This document shows, one piece after another, positions 44,248 through 54,969 of a stretch of 64,000 bases of DNA. The stretch's first letter is position 1, and each line of letters opens with the position of its first letter. The position numbers were made by a program, and so were the translations under genes. Under the pieces are notes generated by a model. That model saw nothing but the letters and a program-made list of their open reading frames with translations, had not been told where the DNA came from and did no database searches. The DNA comes from Leifsonia sp. 466MF. Lineage in GTDB: Bacteria > Actinomycetota > Actinomycetes > Actinomycetales > Microbacteriaceae. The stretch is taken from assembly GCF_900100265.1 (NCBI RefSeq), contig NZ_LT629696.1, positions 868,001-932,000 on the forward strand. The letters are read 5' to 3'.

Positions 44248-45587
44248 CCGCGCGCGTGTTCACCCTCCCGGATCTCGGCGAGGGCCTGACCGACGCGGAG
44301 CTGGTGCGCTGGCTGGTCGCGGTCGGCGACACCGTCGTCACCGACCAGCCGATCGCCGAGGTCGAGACGGCGAAGTCCGTCGTCGAGGTGCCGTCGCCGT
44401 ACGCCGGGCGGATCGCCGCGCTTCATGGCGCGGAGGGCGAGAACATCCTGGTCGGCGCCCCGCTGATCGAGGTCGAGGAGGAGGCGGCGGAAGCGTCGGC
44501 CAACTCCAGCGGTTCGGGTGCGGTGCTGGTGGGGTACGGCACGACGGCGCACGCCGGTCGCCGGCCCCGCGCCTCCCGCACTGCGACGCTCGAGCCGCCC
44601 CGTGCGACCGCCGTCACACCGCCCCGCCCGCACGTCGTGCCCGTCGTCTCGCCGGTCGTCCGCGCCCTCGCCCGCAGCCACGGCATCGACCTCTCGACCC
44701 TCCGCCCGGGCCGCCCGGACGGCGTCGTCACGCGGCACGACGTGGAGGCGGCGCTGTCGGCGCGCGCGCAGGTGCCGGCGCGCGCATCCACCGCGTCCCC
44801 GTCGCCGACGGCTCCCGCGGCACCCGCCGCTCCCGCGGCACCCGCCGCTCCCGCGGAGACCGACCCGCGCACCGGCCTCACCGTGCGCGAGACGAGCGCG
44901 TTCTCGCGCCTGCGCCGCACGGTCGCCGAGACCATGACGCGCAGCCGCGCCGAGATCCCCGAGGCCACGGTCTGGGTGGATGTGGATGCGACCGAGCTGT
45001 GGGACGGGCGCCGTCGCCTCGCCCGAACGGGTCGCGCTCCCTCGTTCCTCTCTTTCGTGGCCCGGTTCGCCCTCACCGCGCTCGCCCGGCATCCCGAGCT
45101 CGCCGGACGCGTCACGGCCGACGGGCAGGGCCTGCAGCTGTTCGAGGGCGTCAACCTGGGGTTCGCGGCCGACACCGACCGCGGTCTCCTCGTCCCGGTC
45201 GTCCGCCGGGCCGACCGGCTCTCCGTGCGCGAGCTGGATGCGGAGCTCGACCGTCTGGCGCGGGCGGCCCGCGAGGGCACCCTCCCGCCCGCCGAGCTCG
45301 CCGGCTCGACGTTCACGATCAACAACTACGGAAGCCTCGGGGTCGACGGCAGCGCAGCGATCATCAACCACCCCGAGGTCGCCATCCTCGGCCTCGGCCG
45401 GGCGATCGAGCGGCCGTGGGTGGTGGACGGCGCGATCGTGCCGCGCCGCATCCTGCAACTGTCGCTCGTGTTCGATCACCGGGTCACCGACGGGGGAGTC
45501 GCTGCGGGGTTCCTGCGCGACATCGCCGACGCGATCGAGTCGCCGCTCGGCGCGCTGGCGGACACGCCCGGCGCTGTCGCCGGCTGA
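44244..45587 (+). CDS. bkdC: 2-oxoacid dehydrogenase E2 dihydrolipoamide acyltransferase
   Basis: A 447-residue core subunit. It has one lipoyl domain (lipoyl-lysine in VETAKSVVEVPS, about residue 44), a peripheral subunit-binding domain (VSPVVRALARSHGIDLSTL), an Ala-Pro linker with repeated PAAPAAP units, and the catalytic domain ending SLVFDHRVTDGGVA with the HRxxDG motif. No dihydrolipoamide dehydrogenase (E3) gene follows; E3 must come from elsewhere. The start overlaps the bkdB stop. Confidence 0.92.
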   Translation: MTARVFTLPDLGEGLTDAELVRWLVAVGDTVVTDQPIAEVETAKSVVEVPSPYAGRIAALHGAEGENILVGAPLIEVEEEAAEASANSSGSGAVLVGYGTTAHAGRRPRASRTATLEPPRATAVTPPRPHVVPVVSPVVRALARSHGIDLSTLRPGRPDGVVTRHDVEAALSARAQVPARASTASPSPTAPAAPAAPAAPAAPAETDPRTGLTVRETSAFSRLRRTVAETMTRSRAEIPEATVWVDVDATELWDGRRRLARTGRAPSFLSFVARFALTALARHPELAGRVTADGQGLQLFEGVNLGFAADTDRGLLVPVVRRADRLSVRELDAELDRLARAAREGTLPPAELAGSTFTINNYGSLGVDGSAAIINHPEVAILGLGRAIERPWVVDGAIVPRRILQLSLVFDHRVTDGGVAAGFLRDIADAIESPLGALADTPGAVAG

Positions 45588-45602
45588 GCGTAGGGTGGCG
45601 GC

Positions 45603-45725
45603 ATGAGCGACAAGAAGAACGACGACGACTACGACCTCACCGAGGAGAAGGAGGTCGCGCCGGAGGAGAACATCGACTGGCTGCCGAAGCCGGAGCCGAC
45701 CGACGGCGAGGCGCCCGCTCCCTGA
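45603..45725 (+). CDS. Small acidic protein (40 aa)
   Basis: The predicted product is 40 residues and highly acidic (MSDKKNDDDYDLTEEKEVAP start, then ENIDWLPKPEPTDGEAPAP). TAGGGT lies exactly six bases before the ATG with no Shine-Dalgarno sequence, the same leaderless pattern as other genes here, which argues that it is real. No family recognised. It lies between the E2 gene and a permease. Confidence 0.55.
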   Translation: MSDKKNDDDYDLTEEKEVAPEENIDWLPKPEPTDGEAPAP

Positions 45726-45757
45726 GCCGTTCCGCGGGCGGGCCTAGGCTTGGGGGA

Positions 45758-46708
45758 GTGACTCCTCGCTCGTTCCCGCTCTGGCTCGCTCTCGTCCTCG
45801 CGCTCCTGTGCGGTGCGCTGGTCGCGCTGCAGTCGCGCATCAACGGCGAGCTGGGGAGCCGGCTCGGTGACGGGTTCACGGCCGCTGCCATCTCGTTCGG
45901 CTCCGGCCTCGTGATCCTCACGGTCGCGCTGGCGATCGTGCCGGCCGGCCGACGAGGCCTGGCGCGCGTGCGTGACGCGCTCCGCGGCCGCGGTCTGCGC
46001 TGGTGGTACGTGCTAGGCGGCGCCGCCGGCTCGTTCCTGGTGCTCTCGCAGGGATTGACGGCCGCCGCGCTCGGCGTTGCGCTGTTCACCGTCGCGGTCG
46101 TGGCCGGTCAGACCATCAGCGGCCTCGTGCTCGACCGCGTCGGTCTCGGCCCGGGCGGCCGCCGCCCGCTGACGGCCGCACGACTCGTCGGAGCACTGCT
46201 CGCCCTCGTCGCGGTCACCTGGGCGGTGTCCGCACAGTTCGGGGGCAGCGCCCCGGTGTGGATGATGGTGCTCCCGTTCATCGCGGGTCTCGGCACCGGC
46301 TGGCAGCAGGCGGTCAACGGCCAGGTTCGCGTCGTCGCCGAGAGCGCGCTGACGGCGACGTTCATCAACTTCGCCGTCGGCACGTCGGTTCTGCTGGTGC
46401 TCATGCTCGGACACTGGGCGCTGGCCGGACTCCCCGCACGCCTGCCGACGGAACCCTGGCTCTACATCGGCGGGGCGATCGGCTGCATCTTCATCGGGGT
46501 GACCGCGTTCCTCGTGCGGATCACCGGGGTGCTGCTGCTCGGGCTCGCCACGGTAGCCGGCCAGCTGGCCTCCGCCCTCCTGCTCGACCTGCTGCTGCCG
46601 ACCGCAGGTCACACCCTCGCGTTCTCGACGATCGGCGGCACGCTGCTCGCGATCGTCGCGGTCGCCATCGCGAGCATCCGCTGGGGCTGGCGACGGCAGT
46701 CCGCCTAG
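45758..46708 (+). CDS. DMT-superfamily permease, DUF606/YdcZ type (duplicated)
   Basis: The 316-residue membrane protein has about ten hydrophobic segments arranged as two similar halves. Each half begins with the YdcZ-like phrase: ALLCGALVALQSRINGELG at the start and FIAGLGTGWQQAVNGQV near residue 170. The function of the family is unknown; it is thought to be a transporter. TAGGCT lies seven bases before the GTG. Its TAG stop shares the palindrome CTAG with the stop of the convergent nitroreductase gene. Confidence 0.85.
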   Translation: MTPRSFPLWLALVLALLCGALVALQSRINGELGSRLGDGFTAAAISFGSGLVILTVALAIVPAGRRGLARVRDALRGRGLRWWYVLGGAAGSFLVLSQGLTAAALGVALFTVAVVAGQTISGLVLDRVGLGPGGRRPLTAARLVGALLALVAVTWAVSAQFGGSAPVWMMVLPFIAGLGTGWQQAVNGQVRVVAESALTATFINFAVGTSVLLVLMLGHWALAGLPARLPTEPWLYIGGAIGCIFIGVTAFLVRITGVLLLGLATVAGQLASALLLDLLLPTAGHTLAFSTIGGTLLAIVAVAIASIRWGWRRQSA

Positions 46709-47286
46709 TCCAGCGCCGTCAGGAAGCGCTCGGGATCGAGCGACCGGCGGTACCCCTCCTTGCTGTCCGCGGGGATGCCTCCCACGTACAGCCAGCCGAG
46801 CAGCCGCTCGTTCTTCTTCAGTCCGTGCATCCTGTGCACCGCCTTCGACCGGGTGTGGTGGCCGGTCCGCCACATCACGCCCCAGCCCGCGTCGTGGAGC
46901 AGCAGGCTCAGGATGTGGGCCACTCCTGACGCCACCGCATCCTGCTCCCAGCCGGGAACCTTCTCGCTCTTCGTCCGCACGGACACGATCGCGATCAAGA
47001 GAGAGGAGCGCAGCGGCTTGGATGCGAGCTTCTCCGCCTCCGATCCGGTCGCCTTCGCATCCCGCACGAACGCCTGGCCGAGCCGCAGCCGCGCGTCGCC
47101 GCGGAGCTCGATCAGACGCCACGGGTGCAGCGCGCTGTGGTCGGCGACCCGGCCGGCCGCCGCCACCAGGGGCAGCAGCTCCTCGTGGGTCGGCGCGTCC
47201 GGCGTCACCCGCGAGTACGACCGGCGCGCGGCGACGCGCTCGGCGAGGTCGCCGGCGGAGCCCGCGGCCGTCGCGCCTGTCGTCAT
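46705..47286 (-). CDS. Nitroreductase-family protein
   Basis: A 193-residue FMN-dependent reductase. The N-terminal AERVAARRSYSRVTPDAPTHEEL and SALHPWRLIEL are typical FMN phosphate and ring contacts, and GWGVMWRTGHHT and LLGWLYVGG are conserved. The physiological substrate is unknown. The ATG overlaps the msrB stop by one base (TGATG), so the genes form an operon and both act on redox damage. Confidence 0.84.
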   Translation of the reverse strand: MTTGATAAGSAGDLAERVAARRSYSRVTPDAPTHEELLPLVAAAGRVADHSALHPWRLIELRGDARLRLGQAFVRDAKATGSEAEKLASKPLRSSLLIAIVSVRTKSEKVPGWEQDAVASGVAHILSLLLHDAGWGVMWRTGHHTRSKAVHRMHGLKKNERLLGWLYVGGIPADSKEGYRRSLDPERFLTALD

Positions 47287-47711
47287 CAGGACTCCGGCGT
47301 GAAGTTCAGCGACAGCGAGTTCATGCAGTAGCGGTCGCCGGTCGGGGTGCCGAAGCCGTCGGGGAAGACGTGCCCGAGGTGCGAGCCGCAGGAGGCGCAG
47401 CGCACCTCGGTGCGGACCATGCCGAGGCTCGTGTCCTCGATCAGCTGCACGGCCTCCGGGCGGACGGACTCGTAGAAGCTCGGCCAGCCGCATCCCGAGT
47501 CGAACTTGGTGCCCGACTTGAACAGCTCCGCGCCGCACGCCGCACAGGTGTACAGGCCGGCGCGGCTCTCGTCGAGCAGCTCACCGGTCCACGGGCGCTC
47601 CGTCCCGGCCTCGCGCAGCACCGCGTACTGCTCGGGGCTGAGCTCCTCGCGCCACTCGTTCTCGCTCTTGGAGACTGTGTATCCGTCCTGGGCCGTCTCG
47701 TTCGTTGCCAT
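47286..47711 (-). CDS. msrB: Peptide methionine-R-sulfoxide reductase
   Basis: The 141-residue enzyme repairs oxidised methionine. The zinc site is formed by two C-x-x-C pairs (YTCAACGAEL and VRCASCGSHLG), and the catalytic cysteine is in DRYCMNSLSL. GCGWPSFYE and GHVFPDGFG are family signatures. ATG at 47711 has GGGAGAGG upstream. Confidence 0.95.
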   Translation of the reverse strand: MATNETAQDGYTVSKSENEWREELSPEQYAVLREAGTERPWTGELLDESRAGLYTCAACGAELFKSGTKFDSGCGWPSFYESVRPEAVQLIEDTSLGMVRTEVRCASCGSHLGHVFPDGFGTPTGDRYCMNSLSLNFTPES

Positions 47712-47898
47712 GCCTCTCCCTTTCGTCGTCACCAGACTAAACGGCGACGCCGCGACGGCTGTTCCCGTTTCGTCCCGCGACGTGCCGGGAGGAAACGGGG
47801 AACACACAGGGCCTGCGCCCTAGGATGATGCGCGAGCGCGGGGCGCGACCGGCATGTCCGGCACCGTCCGGCGTCCGTGACGAGGGAAGGCGGTGCGC

Positions 47899-48204
47899 GT
47901 GACCCGGTCAGCCGACGAACGGCCTGCCGCCGACCGCGAGCCCTCGGACACGGACCAGCTGAGCGATCGGGATGCCGCGATCCTCGCGTTCGAACGCCAG
48001 TGGTGGCGTCACGCCGGAGCCAAGGAGCAGGCCATCCGCGAGGAGTTCGGTCTCTCGGCGGCTCGGTACTATCAATTGCTCGGTGCGCTGATCGACCGCC
48101 CGGCCGCTCTCCGCCACGACCCCATGCTCGTCAAGAGGCTGCTGCGGCTGCGCGAGGCGAGGCTGGCCGCACGACACGCACGGACCCTCCCGTCCGGCGA
48201 CTGA
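47899..48204 (+). CDS. DUF3263 protein
   Basis: About 101 residues, with the DUF3263 core LSDRDAAILAFERQWWRHAG followed by a helix-turn-helix-like EEFGLSAARYYQLLGALID. It may bind DNA (inference). In M. tuberculosis the DUF3263 gene Rv0430 also precedes a LytR_C gene and lies near groEL2. The GTG at 47899 was preferred over that at 47893 because GGGAAGG then stands eight bases away. Confidence 0.83.
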   Translation: MTRSADERPAADREPSDTDQLSDRDAAILAFERQWWRHAGAKEQAIREEFGLSAARYYQLLGALIDRPAALRHDPMLVKRLLRLREARLAARHARTLPSGD

Positions 48205-48225
48205 CCCCGAGGACCGCATCCCCCG

Positions 48226-48774
48226 ATGGCTGAGAAGTACCCCCGCGACAGGTTCGACGAGATCCCCGACGACCTGAAGCGCGTCGGCGCGCACCGGGCG
48301 CCGCGCCCGCGGGGCCGCGCGTGGATGGCGGTGGGATGGGCGGCGCTCGCCACGATCGTGCTGGTCGGCGCCGGCATCTTCGGTCTCTCCGTCATCAACG
48401 GCAACATCTCCTTCCACGGGCCGTCGGCCTCGGCATCCCGTTCGCAGACGCCGACGCCCACCCCGACCCCGACGATCGTCCCGACCGTGAACCCCGCGCT
48501 GCAGGTCAACGTGCTGAACGGCACGTCGACGGAAGGCCTGGCGCAGACCGTCGGCGACAAGCTGAAGGCCGCGGGCTGGACGGTCAGCGCGCTCGCGAAC
48601 GCCGACCGCAACGACCTGGCGACGACCATCGTCTACTACGGCAATCCGGCCAACCAGGCCGCCGCCCTCGGGGTCGTGCAGTCGCTGCCGGGCGCGACCA
48701 TCCAGCAGAGCAATGCCTTCGACGACACGGGCGCGGACATCACCGTCGTGATCGGCGCGAACTACCAGGGCTGA
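48226..48774 (+). CDS. LytR C-terminal-domain membrane protein
   Basis: A 182-residue protein: a basic cytoplasmic start, one membrane span (AVGWAALATIVLVGAGIFGL), a Thr-Pro linker (QTPTPTPTPTIVPT) and an extracellular LytR_C domain (LQVNVLNGTSTEGLAQTV, GAT IQQSNAFDDTG region). The domain also ends LytR-CpsA-Psr wall ligases, but the catalytic part is absent here, so it may be an adaptor for wall assembly (inference). The gene follows DUF3263 by 21 bases. Confidence 0.86.
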   Translation: MAEKYPRDRFDEIPDDLKRVGAHRAPRPRGRAWMAVGWAALATIVLVGAGIFGLSVINGNISFHGPSASASRSQTPTPTPTPTIVPTVNPALQVNVLNGTSTEGLAQTVGDKLKAAGWTVSALANADRNDLATTIVYYGNPANQAAALGVVQSLPGATIQQSNAFDDTGADITVVIGANYQG

Positions 48775-48943
48775 TCCGGGCTCCATGACCGCCCGATCCC
48801 TTTGTTTCGCGCGTGTTTAACTTTCGCCTCATTTCGGAATCGATTCACGAAATCTCTGGCGTCGCCGCCTATTGAAAGCATTAGTATCGGGAGTCAACGT
48901 GCGGCGTCGGATCGCGCGAGCGACACAGCAATGGGAGTAATGC

Positions 48944-49147
48944 ATGGCGAACGGGACCGTGAAGTGGTTCAACGCTGAGAAGGGCTACGGCTTCATCACC
49001 GTCGATGGAGGGGGACAGGACGTTTTCGTTCATTACTCCGCGATTGACATGAACGGATACAAGGTCCTCGAAGAGGGCCAGCAGGTCGTTTTCGAGGTCG
49101 GCACCGGGCAGAAGGGTCCGCAGGCCGAGTCGGTACGGCTGGCCTGA
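48944..49147 (+). CDS. cspA: Cold-shock protein CspA
   Basis: The 67-residue single OB-fold protein has RNP1 in EKGYGFITV and RNP2 in DVFVHYSAI. It binds single-stranded RNA and DNA. The 169-base upstream region is much richer in A+T than its surroundings and probably carries the promoter and leader; TAGTAT (48882-48887) is a possible -10. A strong hairpin follows it. Confidence 0.95.
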   Translation: MANGTVKWFNAEKGYGFITVDGGGQDVFVHYSAIDMNGYKVLEEGQQVVFEVGTGQKGPQAESVRLA

Positions 49148-49172
49148 GCACAGCGAACCAACGAATCTGTGG

Positions 49173-49199
49173 AGCGCCGTCCCCATCGGGGGCGGCGCT
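49173..49199 (+). terminator. Terminator hairpin after cspA
   Basis: AGCGCCG (49173-49179) pairs with CGGCGCT (49193-49199), and the inner CCCC-ATC-GGGG extends it. It starts 26 bases after the cspA stop. The core CCCCATCGGGG is also found in the groEL terminator. Confidence 0.8.
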
Positions 49200-49237
49200 T
49201 CGCCGTTGCTCCCGGTGTTCGCCGGTCGCGGAGTCAT

Positions 49238-50961
<1,724 letters not shown>

Positions 50962-50978
50962 GTCCCCGCACCACGCAG

Positions 50979-51012
50979 AGAGGGCGTTTCCCCATCGGGG
51001 AGGCGCCCTCTT
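50979..51012 (+). terminator. groEL terminator hairpin
   Basis: GAGGGCG (50980-50986) pairs with CGCCCTC (51004-51010) with an inner CCCC-ATC-GGGG stem, followed by TT. It lies 18 bases after groEL. A second weaker inverted repeat (AAACGGAGG 51056-51064 with CCTCCGTTT 51134-51142) lies between it and the convergent histidine kinase gene. Confidence 0.85.
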
Positions 51013-51192
51013 CGCGTGCCCGGGCCTTCACGTGCGGCTGGCTGCACCCCGCGCAAAACGGAGGAGAATCGTGCGCAGTCCGCGGTGATTCGCCACGAAC
51101 GGAGGTGGACCCGCGGGTCAGTGGGCCGGATCCCCTCCGTTTCCGGCGCTCCGACGCGGGGTTCCTCTGCGAACGCGACGCGGCGGGGGACG

Positions 51193-52893
51193 CTACGGGG
51201 TGAGCGGGCTCGGGGAGGCGGGGGAACCGGCGAGCGGCAGCGAGACGCGGAAGGTCGCGCCCCCGCCCTCGGTGTCGACCACGTCGACCGTGCCGTTGTG
51301 GGCGGCGACGATGGAGGAGACGATGGCGAGGCCGAGGCCGCTTCCGCCGGTCTCGCGGGCGCGGGACGTGTCGGCGCGCCAGAAGCGCTGGAAGATCTTC
51401 TCGCGGATCTGCGGCGGGATTCCCTCACCGTGGTCGCGGACCTCGATGATGCCGCGCTCGGTGCGGTGGTCGATCTGCACCGCGATCTCGATCGGGCTGC
51501 CCTCCGGCGTGTAGCGCAGGGCGTTGCCCATCAGGTTGGTGACGACCTGGCGGAGTTTGTTCTCCTCCGCCATGACGATCGCGGGCTCCGATGGGGCGGG
51601 CTGCGTGAGCACCACCTTCTCGGCCGTCGTGATGGGCAGTGGCTCGATCGCCCCGCGGCGGCTGCGACCGCGGCGCAGGCGGGCGAGCGCCGATCCCGCG
51701 AAGGCGATCGGGCCCGTGGCGTTCGCGGCGCGCGCGTCGGTGTCGGGGATGGTCATCGGGACGGTGTCGAGCCCGGGCTCCGCGGCGTCGTCGTCCGCGG
51801 GCGGAAGCGGCTCGGGCGTGAGGACCGTGACGACGCGTCCTGGGGAGCCGGCCATCGCATCCATCGCCGCGTCCTGCGCGATCTTCACGAGGTCGACGCG
51901 GCGCAGGTCGAGCGGCTTGGTCTCATCGAGCCGGGCGAGCTCGAGGAGGTCCTCCACGAGGATGCCCATGCGGATCGCCTCCTTCTCGATGCGATCCATG
52001 GCCTGCGCGACGTCCTCGGGCGTCTGCAGCGCACCCATCCGGTACAGCTCGGCGTAGCCGCGCACCGAGACCAGCGGGGTGCGGAGCTCGTGGGAGGCGT
52101 CGCCGACGAAGCGACGCATCTGATCGATCGTGCGCGCGCGGTCGCTGAACGCGCGGTCGATGCGGTTCAGCATGGTGTTGAGGGAGCGGTTGAGGCGTCC
52201 GACCTCCGTATTGGGAGTCGCCCCGCCGAGGCGCTGGCTGAAGTCTCCGTCGGCGATGGCGGCGGCCGTCTGCTCCACCTCGCGCAGCGGCGAGAACGTC
52301 GTCGTGACCAGCATCCGCGTGAGCCCGGCGCCGACCACGATGACGATGACGCCGAAGCCGAGGAAGATCGCCAGGAAGCTCGCCATCACGGTGTCGATCT
52401 GCGATGTCGTCGTCGCGACGATCGCGGTGGCGAGCTCACCGCTGCCCGCGAACGTCTGCGTCGTCGCGAGGGCACGGTACGTCGTGCGGCCGTCGTTGCT
52501 CGGCAGCGTGAAGCCGCCGTTCATGCCCTTCGCTTCGGGGAGGGTCAGGGTGGTGGGGATCGCCGGCCGGTGCGCGTACGGGATGTTCGACCAGTTGCTC
52601 TTCACCAGCTTGCCGCTGGAGTTGTACAGCGCCGCGAAGTAGTCCGACGGGCTCGAGTCGGTCGCGATCTGGTCGTCGTCCGACGACGGCGTGCCGAGGT
52701 ACGTGTTCAGGTACGACGCGCCCGAGGCGGCCGAGAGCTGCGCATCCAGCTGGTCGAGGAGCACCGGCTTCAGCATCGACATCGTGCCGATGCCGGTCAC
52801 GAGCAGACCGAGCGTCAGCATGAGCACGGTCACGCCCGTGATCTTCGTGCGCAGGGAGATCGCGTTCCAGCGGTCGAGCAGACGTGAGTGCAT
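51193..52893 (-). CDS. Membrane sensor histidine kinase with unusual linker insert
   Basis: A 566-residue kinase. It has two membrane spans (about 17-37 and 170-192) flanking an extracellular domain, a HAMP linker (192-245), the phosphoacceptor FVGDASHELRTPL (H268) and a catalytic domain with NLMGNALRYTPEG, DHGEGIPPQIREKIFQRFW and GGSGLGLAIVSS. Between the DHp helices and the ATP-binding core, residues about 353-445 contain some 60-70 extra residues (Pro/Asp-rich, then RLRRGRSRRG) not found in typical homologues. It is the partner of the regulator 59 bases upstream; the class resembles TrcS/PhoR. Confidence 0.9.
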   Translation of the reverse strand: MHSRLLDRWNAISLRTKITGVTVLMLTLGLLVTGIGTMSMLKPVLLDQLDAQLSAASGASYLNTYLGTPSSDDDQIATDSSPSDYFAALYNSSGKLVKSNWSNIPYAHRPAIPTTLTLPEAKGMNGGFTLPSNDGRTTYRALATTQTFAGSGELATAIVATTTSQIDTVMASFLAIFLGFGVIVIVVGAGLTRMLVTTTFSPLREVEQTAAAIADGDFSQRLGGATPNTEVGRLNRSLNTMLNRIDRAFSDRARTIDQMRRFVGDASHELRTPLVSVRGYAELYRMGALQTPEDVAQAMDRIEKEAIRMGILVEDLLELARLDETKPLDLRRVDLVKIAQDAAMDAMAGSPGRVVTVLTPEPLPPADDDAAEPGLDTVPMTIPDTDARAANATGPIAFAGSALARLRRGRSRRGAIEPLPITTAEKVVLTQPAPSEPAIVMAEENKLRQVVTNLMGNALRYTPEGSPIEIAVQIDHRTERGIIEVRDHGEGIPPQIREKIFQRFWRADTSRARETGGSGLGLAIVSSIVAAHNGTVDVVDTEGGGATFRVSLPLAGSPASPSPLTP

Positions 52894-52952
52894 CAGGCCG
52901 TCAGTCTATGCAGGGGATGCTGTGCCGGGCATGTGTGCGCCCGGTGCGCACC

Positions 52953-53645
52953 TCAGGCTTTCGCGGCCTTCAGCATGTACCCGAACCCGCGCTTGGTCTG
53001 AATGAGCGGCTCGCTGGAGTGCGCATCCACCTTGCGGCGCAGGTACGAGATGTACGACTCCACGATGCCGGCGTCGCCGTTGAAGTCGTACTCCCAGACG
53101 TGGTCGAGGATCTGCGCCTTCGAGAGCACGCGGTTCGGGTTCAGCATGAGGTAGCGCAGCAGCTTGAACTCGGTGGGGCTGAGCTCGATGGGGGTGTCGC
53201 CGACGAAGACCTCGTGCGTGTCCTGGTCCATCGTCAGCTCGCCCGCGCGGATGACCGCGTCTTCGTCGGCCTGCATCGTGCGGCGCAGGATGGCCTTGAT
53301 GCGGGCGACGATCTCGTCGAGGCTGAACGGCTTGGTGACGTAGTCGTCGCCGCCGACGGTGAGGCCGGTGATCTTGTCCTCGGTGTCGTCCTTCGCCGTG
53401 AGGAACAGGATGGGCGCGGTGTAGCCCGCGCCGCGGAGGCGCTTGGTGACGCCGAAACCGTTCATGTCCGGCAGCATGACGTCGAGGATGATGAGGTCGG
53501 GCTCCTCTTCGAGGACCGCGGAGATCGCCTGCGCGCCGTTCCCGACTGCACGGACGGCGAACCCGGCGAAACGGAGACTGGTGGTGAGGAGGTCGCGGAT
53601 GTTCGGCTCGTCGTCGACGATGAGAATGCGGGGTCCTGCGTTCAT
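52953..53645 (-). CDS. OmpR-family response regulator (PhoP/TrcR-like)
   Basis: A 230-residue regulator. Receiver: ILIVDDEPNI, phosphoacceptor D55 in IILDVMLPD, LFLTAKDD and VTKPFSLDEI. Winged helix: LLRYLMLNPNRVLSKAQILD and NGDAGIVESYISYLRRK, which resembles M. tuberculosis TrcR and PhoP. It leads the two-gene operon with the kinase. Confidence 0.92.
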   Translation of the reverse strand: MNAGPRILIVDDEPNIRDLLTTSLRFAGFAVRAVGNGAQAISAVLEEEPDLIILDVMLPDMNGFGVTKRLRGAGYTAPILFLTAKDDTEDKITGLTVGGDDYVTKPFSLDEIVARIKAILRRTMQADEDAVIRAGELTMDQDTHEVFVGDTPIELSPTEFKLLRYLMLNPNRVLSKAQILDHVWEYDFNGDAGIVESYISYLRRKVDAHSSEPLIQTKRGFGYMLKAAKA

Positions 53646-53748
53646 GGAGACAGTATCTGCGCGTCGGCTGGGTCTTACCTGTGAGCCGTCGGTGCGCCCT
53701 AGGTGCGCAGGTCTGGCGCCCGCAGTGTGAAGAGTGGATGCTGAGATC

Positions 53749-54969
53749 ATGTCTGAACCCACCGTCGTGATCGCCGGGGCCGGCCTGGCCGGCGCGACCG
53801 TCGCCACGGAGCTGCGCGAGCGCGGCTTCGGCGGCCGCATCCTGCTGCTCGGTGCGGAAGAGCACCATCCGTACATCCGGCCGCCGCTGTCGAAGGAGTT
53901 CCTGAAGGGCGAGGCCGGGATCGAGGATGCGGACGTGCATCCCGCCGAGTGGTACGCCGACAACGCGGTCGAGTTCATCCCGAATGTCGAGGCGGGTTCG
54001 TTCGAAGCGGACGCGCACGAGCTGTTCGTGTCGGACGGCGGCCGGATCACCTACGACAGCCTCGTCCTCGCCACCGGGGCGCGAGCGCGCCCGCTCGGCG
54101 TTCCGGGCAGCGGTCACGGCGCGGTGTTCCCGCTCCGGACCCGGGAGGACTCCGCCTGGCTGCGCGCGGCGCTCGAGGTCGGCGGCCGACGTGTCGTCAT
54201 CGTCGGGTCGGGGTGGATCGGCATGGAGGTCGCCGCTGCGGCCCGCGGGTACGGCAACGACGTGACCGTGATCGGCCACTCGGCGGTCCCGCTCAGTGGG
54301 GCCATCGGTCGGGAGCTCGGCGGCGTCTTCGAGCGGCTGCACCGGGACAACGGCGTCGCGTTCCGCAACAGCGCAAAGGTTGTCGGCGTCGACGGCGGCG
54401 AGGAGCAGCACGTCGTGCTCGCGTCGGGGGAGCGCATCCCCGCCGACGTGGTCGTCGCCGGTGTCGGGGCGTCGCCGAACAGCCTGGTGGCCGAGCGCTC
54501 CGGCGCGGCGGTCGCAGAGGGAGTGCTCACCGACAAGGGGATGCGGACCAGCATCGACGACGTCTACGCCGTCGGCGATGTCGCCACTCCCTTCCTTCCG
54601 GCGATCGGCCGCCACCTCCGCAGCGAGCACTGGGCGAACGCGATCGCCAGCGGGAAGGTCGCCGCCCACGCCATCCTGGGCGAGCGCGCGTCGTACGACG
54701 ACATCCCGTACTTCTACTCCGACCAATACGATCTGGGCATGGAGTATTCGGGCTACGGGCCCCTCACCGCCGGCGCCCGGGTGGTGTACCGGGGCGATGT
54801 CGACGCCCGCGAGTTCATCGCGTTCTGGTTGCGCAACGACCGGGTGGTGGCCGGCATGAACGTGAACGTGTGGGACGTGCAGGACGACATCCAGCGCCTC
54901 ATCCGGCTGGGGGAGTACGTGGATGCGGACCGCCTGGCCGATCGGGACGTCGACCTTGCCGCGCTCTGA
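53749..54969 (+). CDS. FAD-dependent NAD(P)H:ferredoxin-type reductase
   Basis: A 406-residue flavoprotein. FAD binding: VVIAGAGLAGATVATELRE and VYAVGDVATPF; NAD(P)H binding: VVIVGSGWIGMEVAAAARG; C-terminal reductase domain with PYFYSDQYDLGMEYSGYG. It resembles rubredoxin/ferredoxin reductases of P450 or dioxygenase systems, but no ferredoxin is adjacent. An ATG at 53734 adds five residues. The 3' end overlaps the next gene by 47 bases. Confidence 0.86.
   Translation: MSEPTVVIAGAGLAGATVATELRERGFGGRILLLGAEEHHPYIRPPLSKEFLKGEAGIEDADVHPAEWYADNAVEFIPNVEAGSFEADAHELFVSDGGRITYDSLVLATGARARPLGVPGSGHGAVFPLRTREDSAWLRAALEVGGRRVVIVGSGWIGMEVAAAARGYGNDVTVIGHSAVPLSGAIGRELGGVFERLHRDNGVAFRNSAKVVGVDGGEEQHVVLASGERIPADVVVAGVGASPNSLVAERSGAAVAEGVLTDKGMRTSIDDVYAVGDVATPFLPAIGRHLRSEHWANAIASGKVAAHAILGERASYDDIPYFYSDQYDLGMEYSGYGPLTAGARVVYRGDVDAREFIAFWLRNDRVVAGMNVNVWDVQDDIQRLIRLGEYVDADRLADRDVDLAAL

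Noticed and set aside
48781..48943. Riboswitch upstream of cspA
   Set aside because: The region is A+T-rich and may form a cold-shock leader, but I could not recognise a conserved riboswitch fold or motif.
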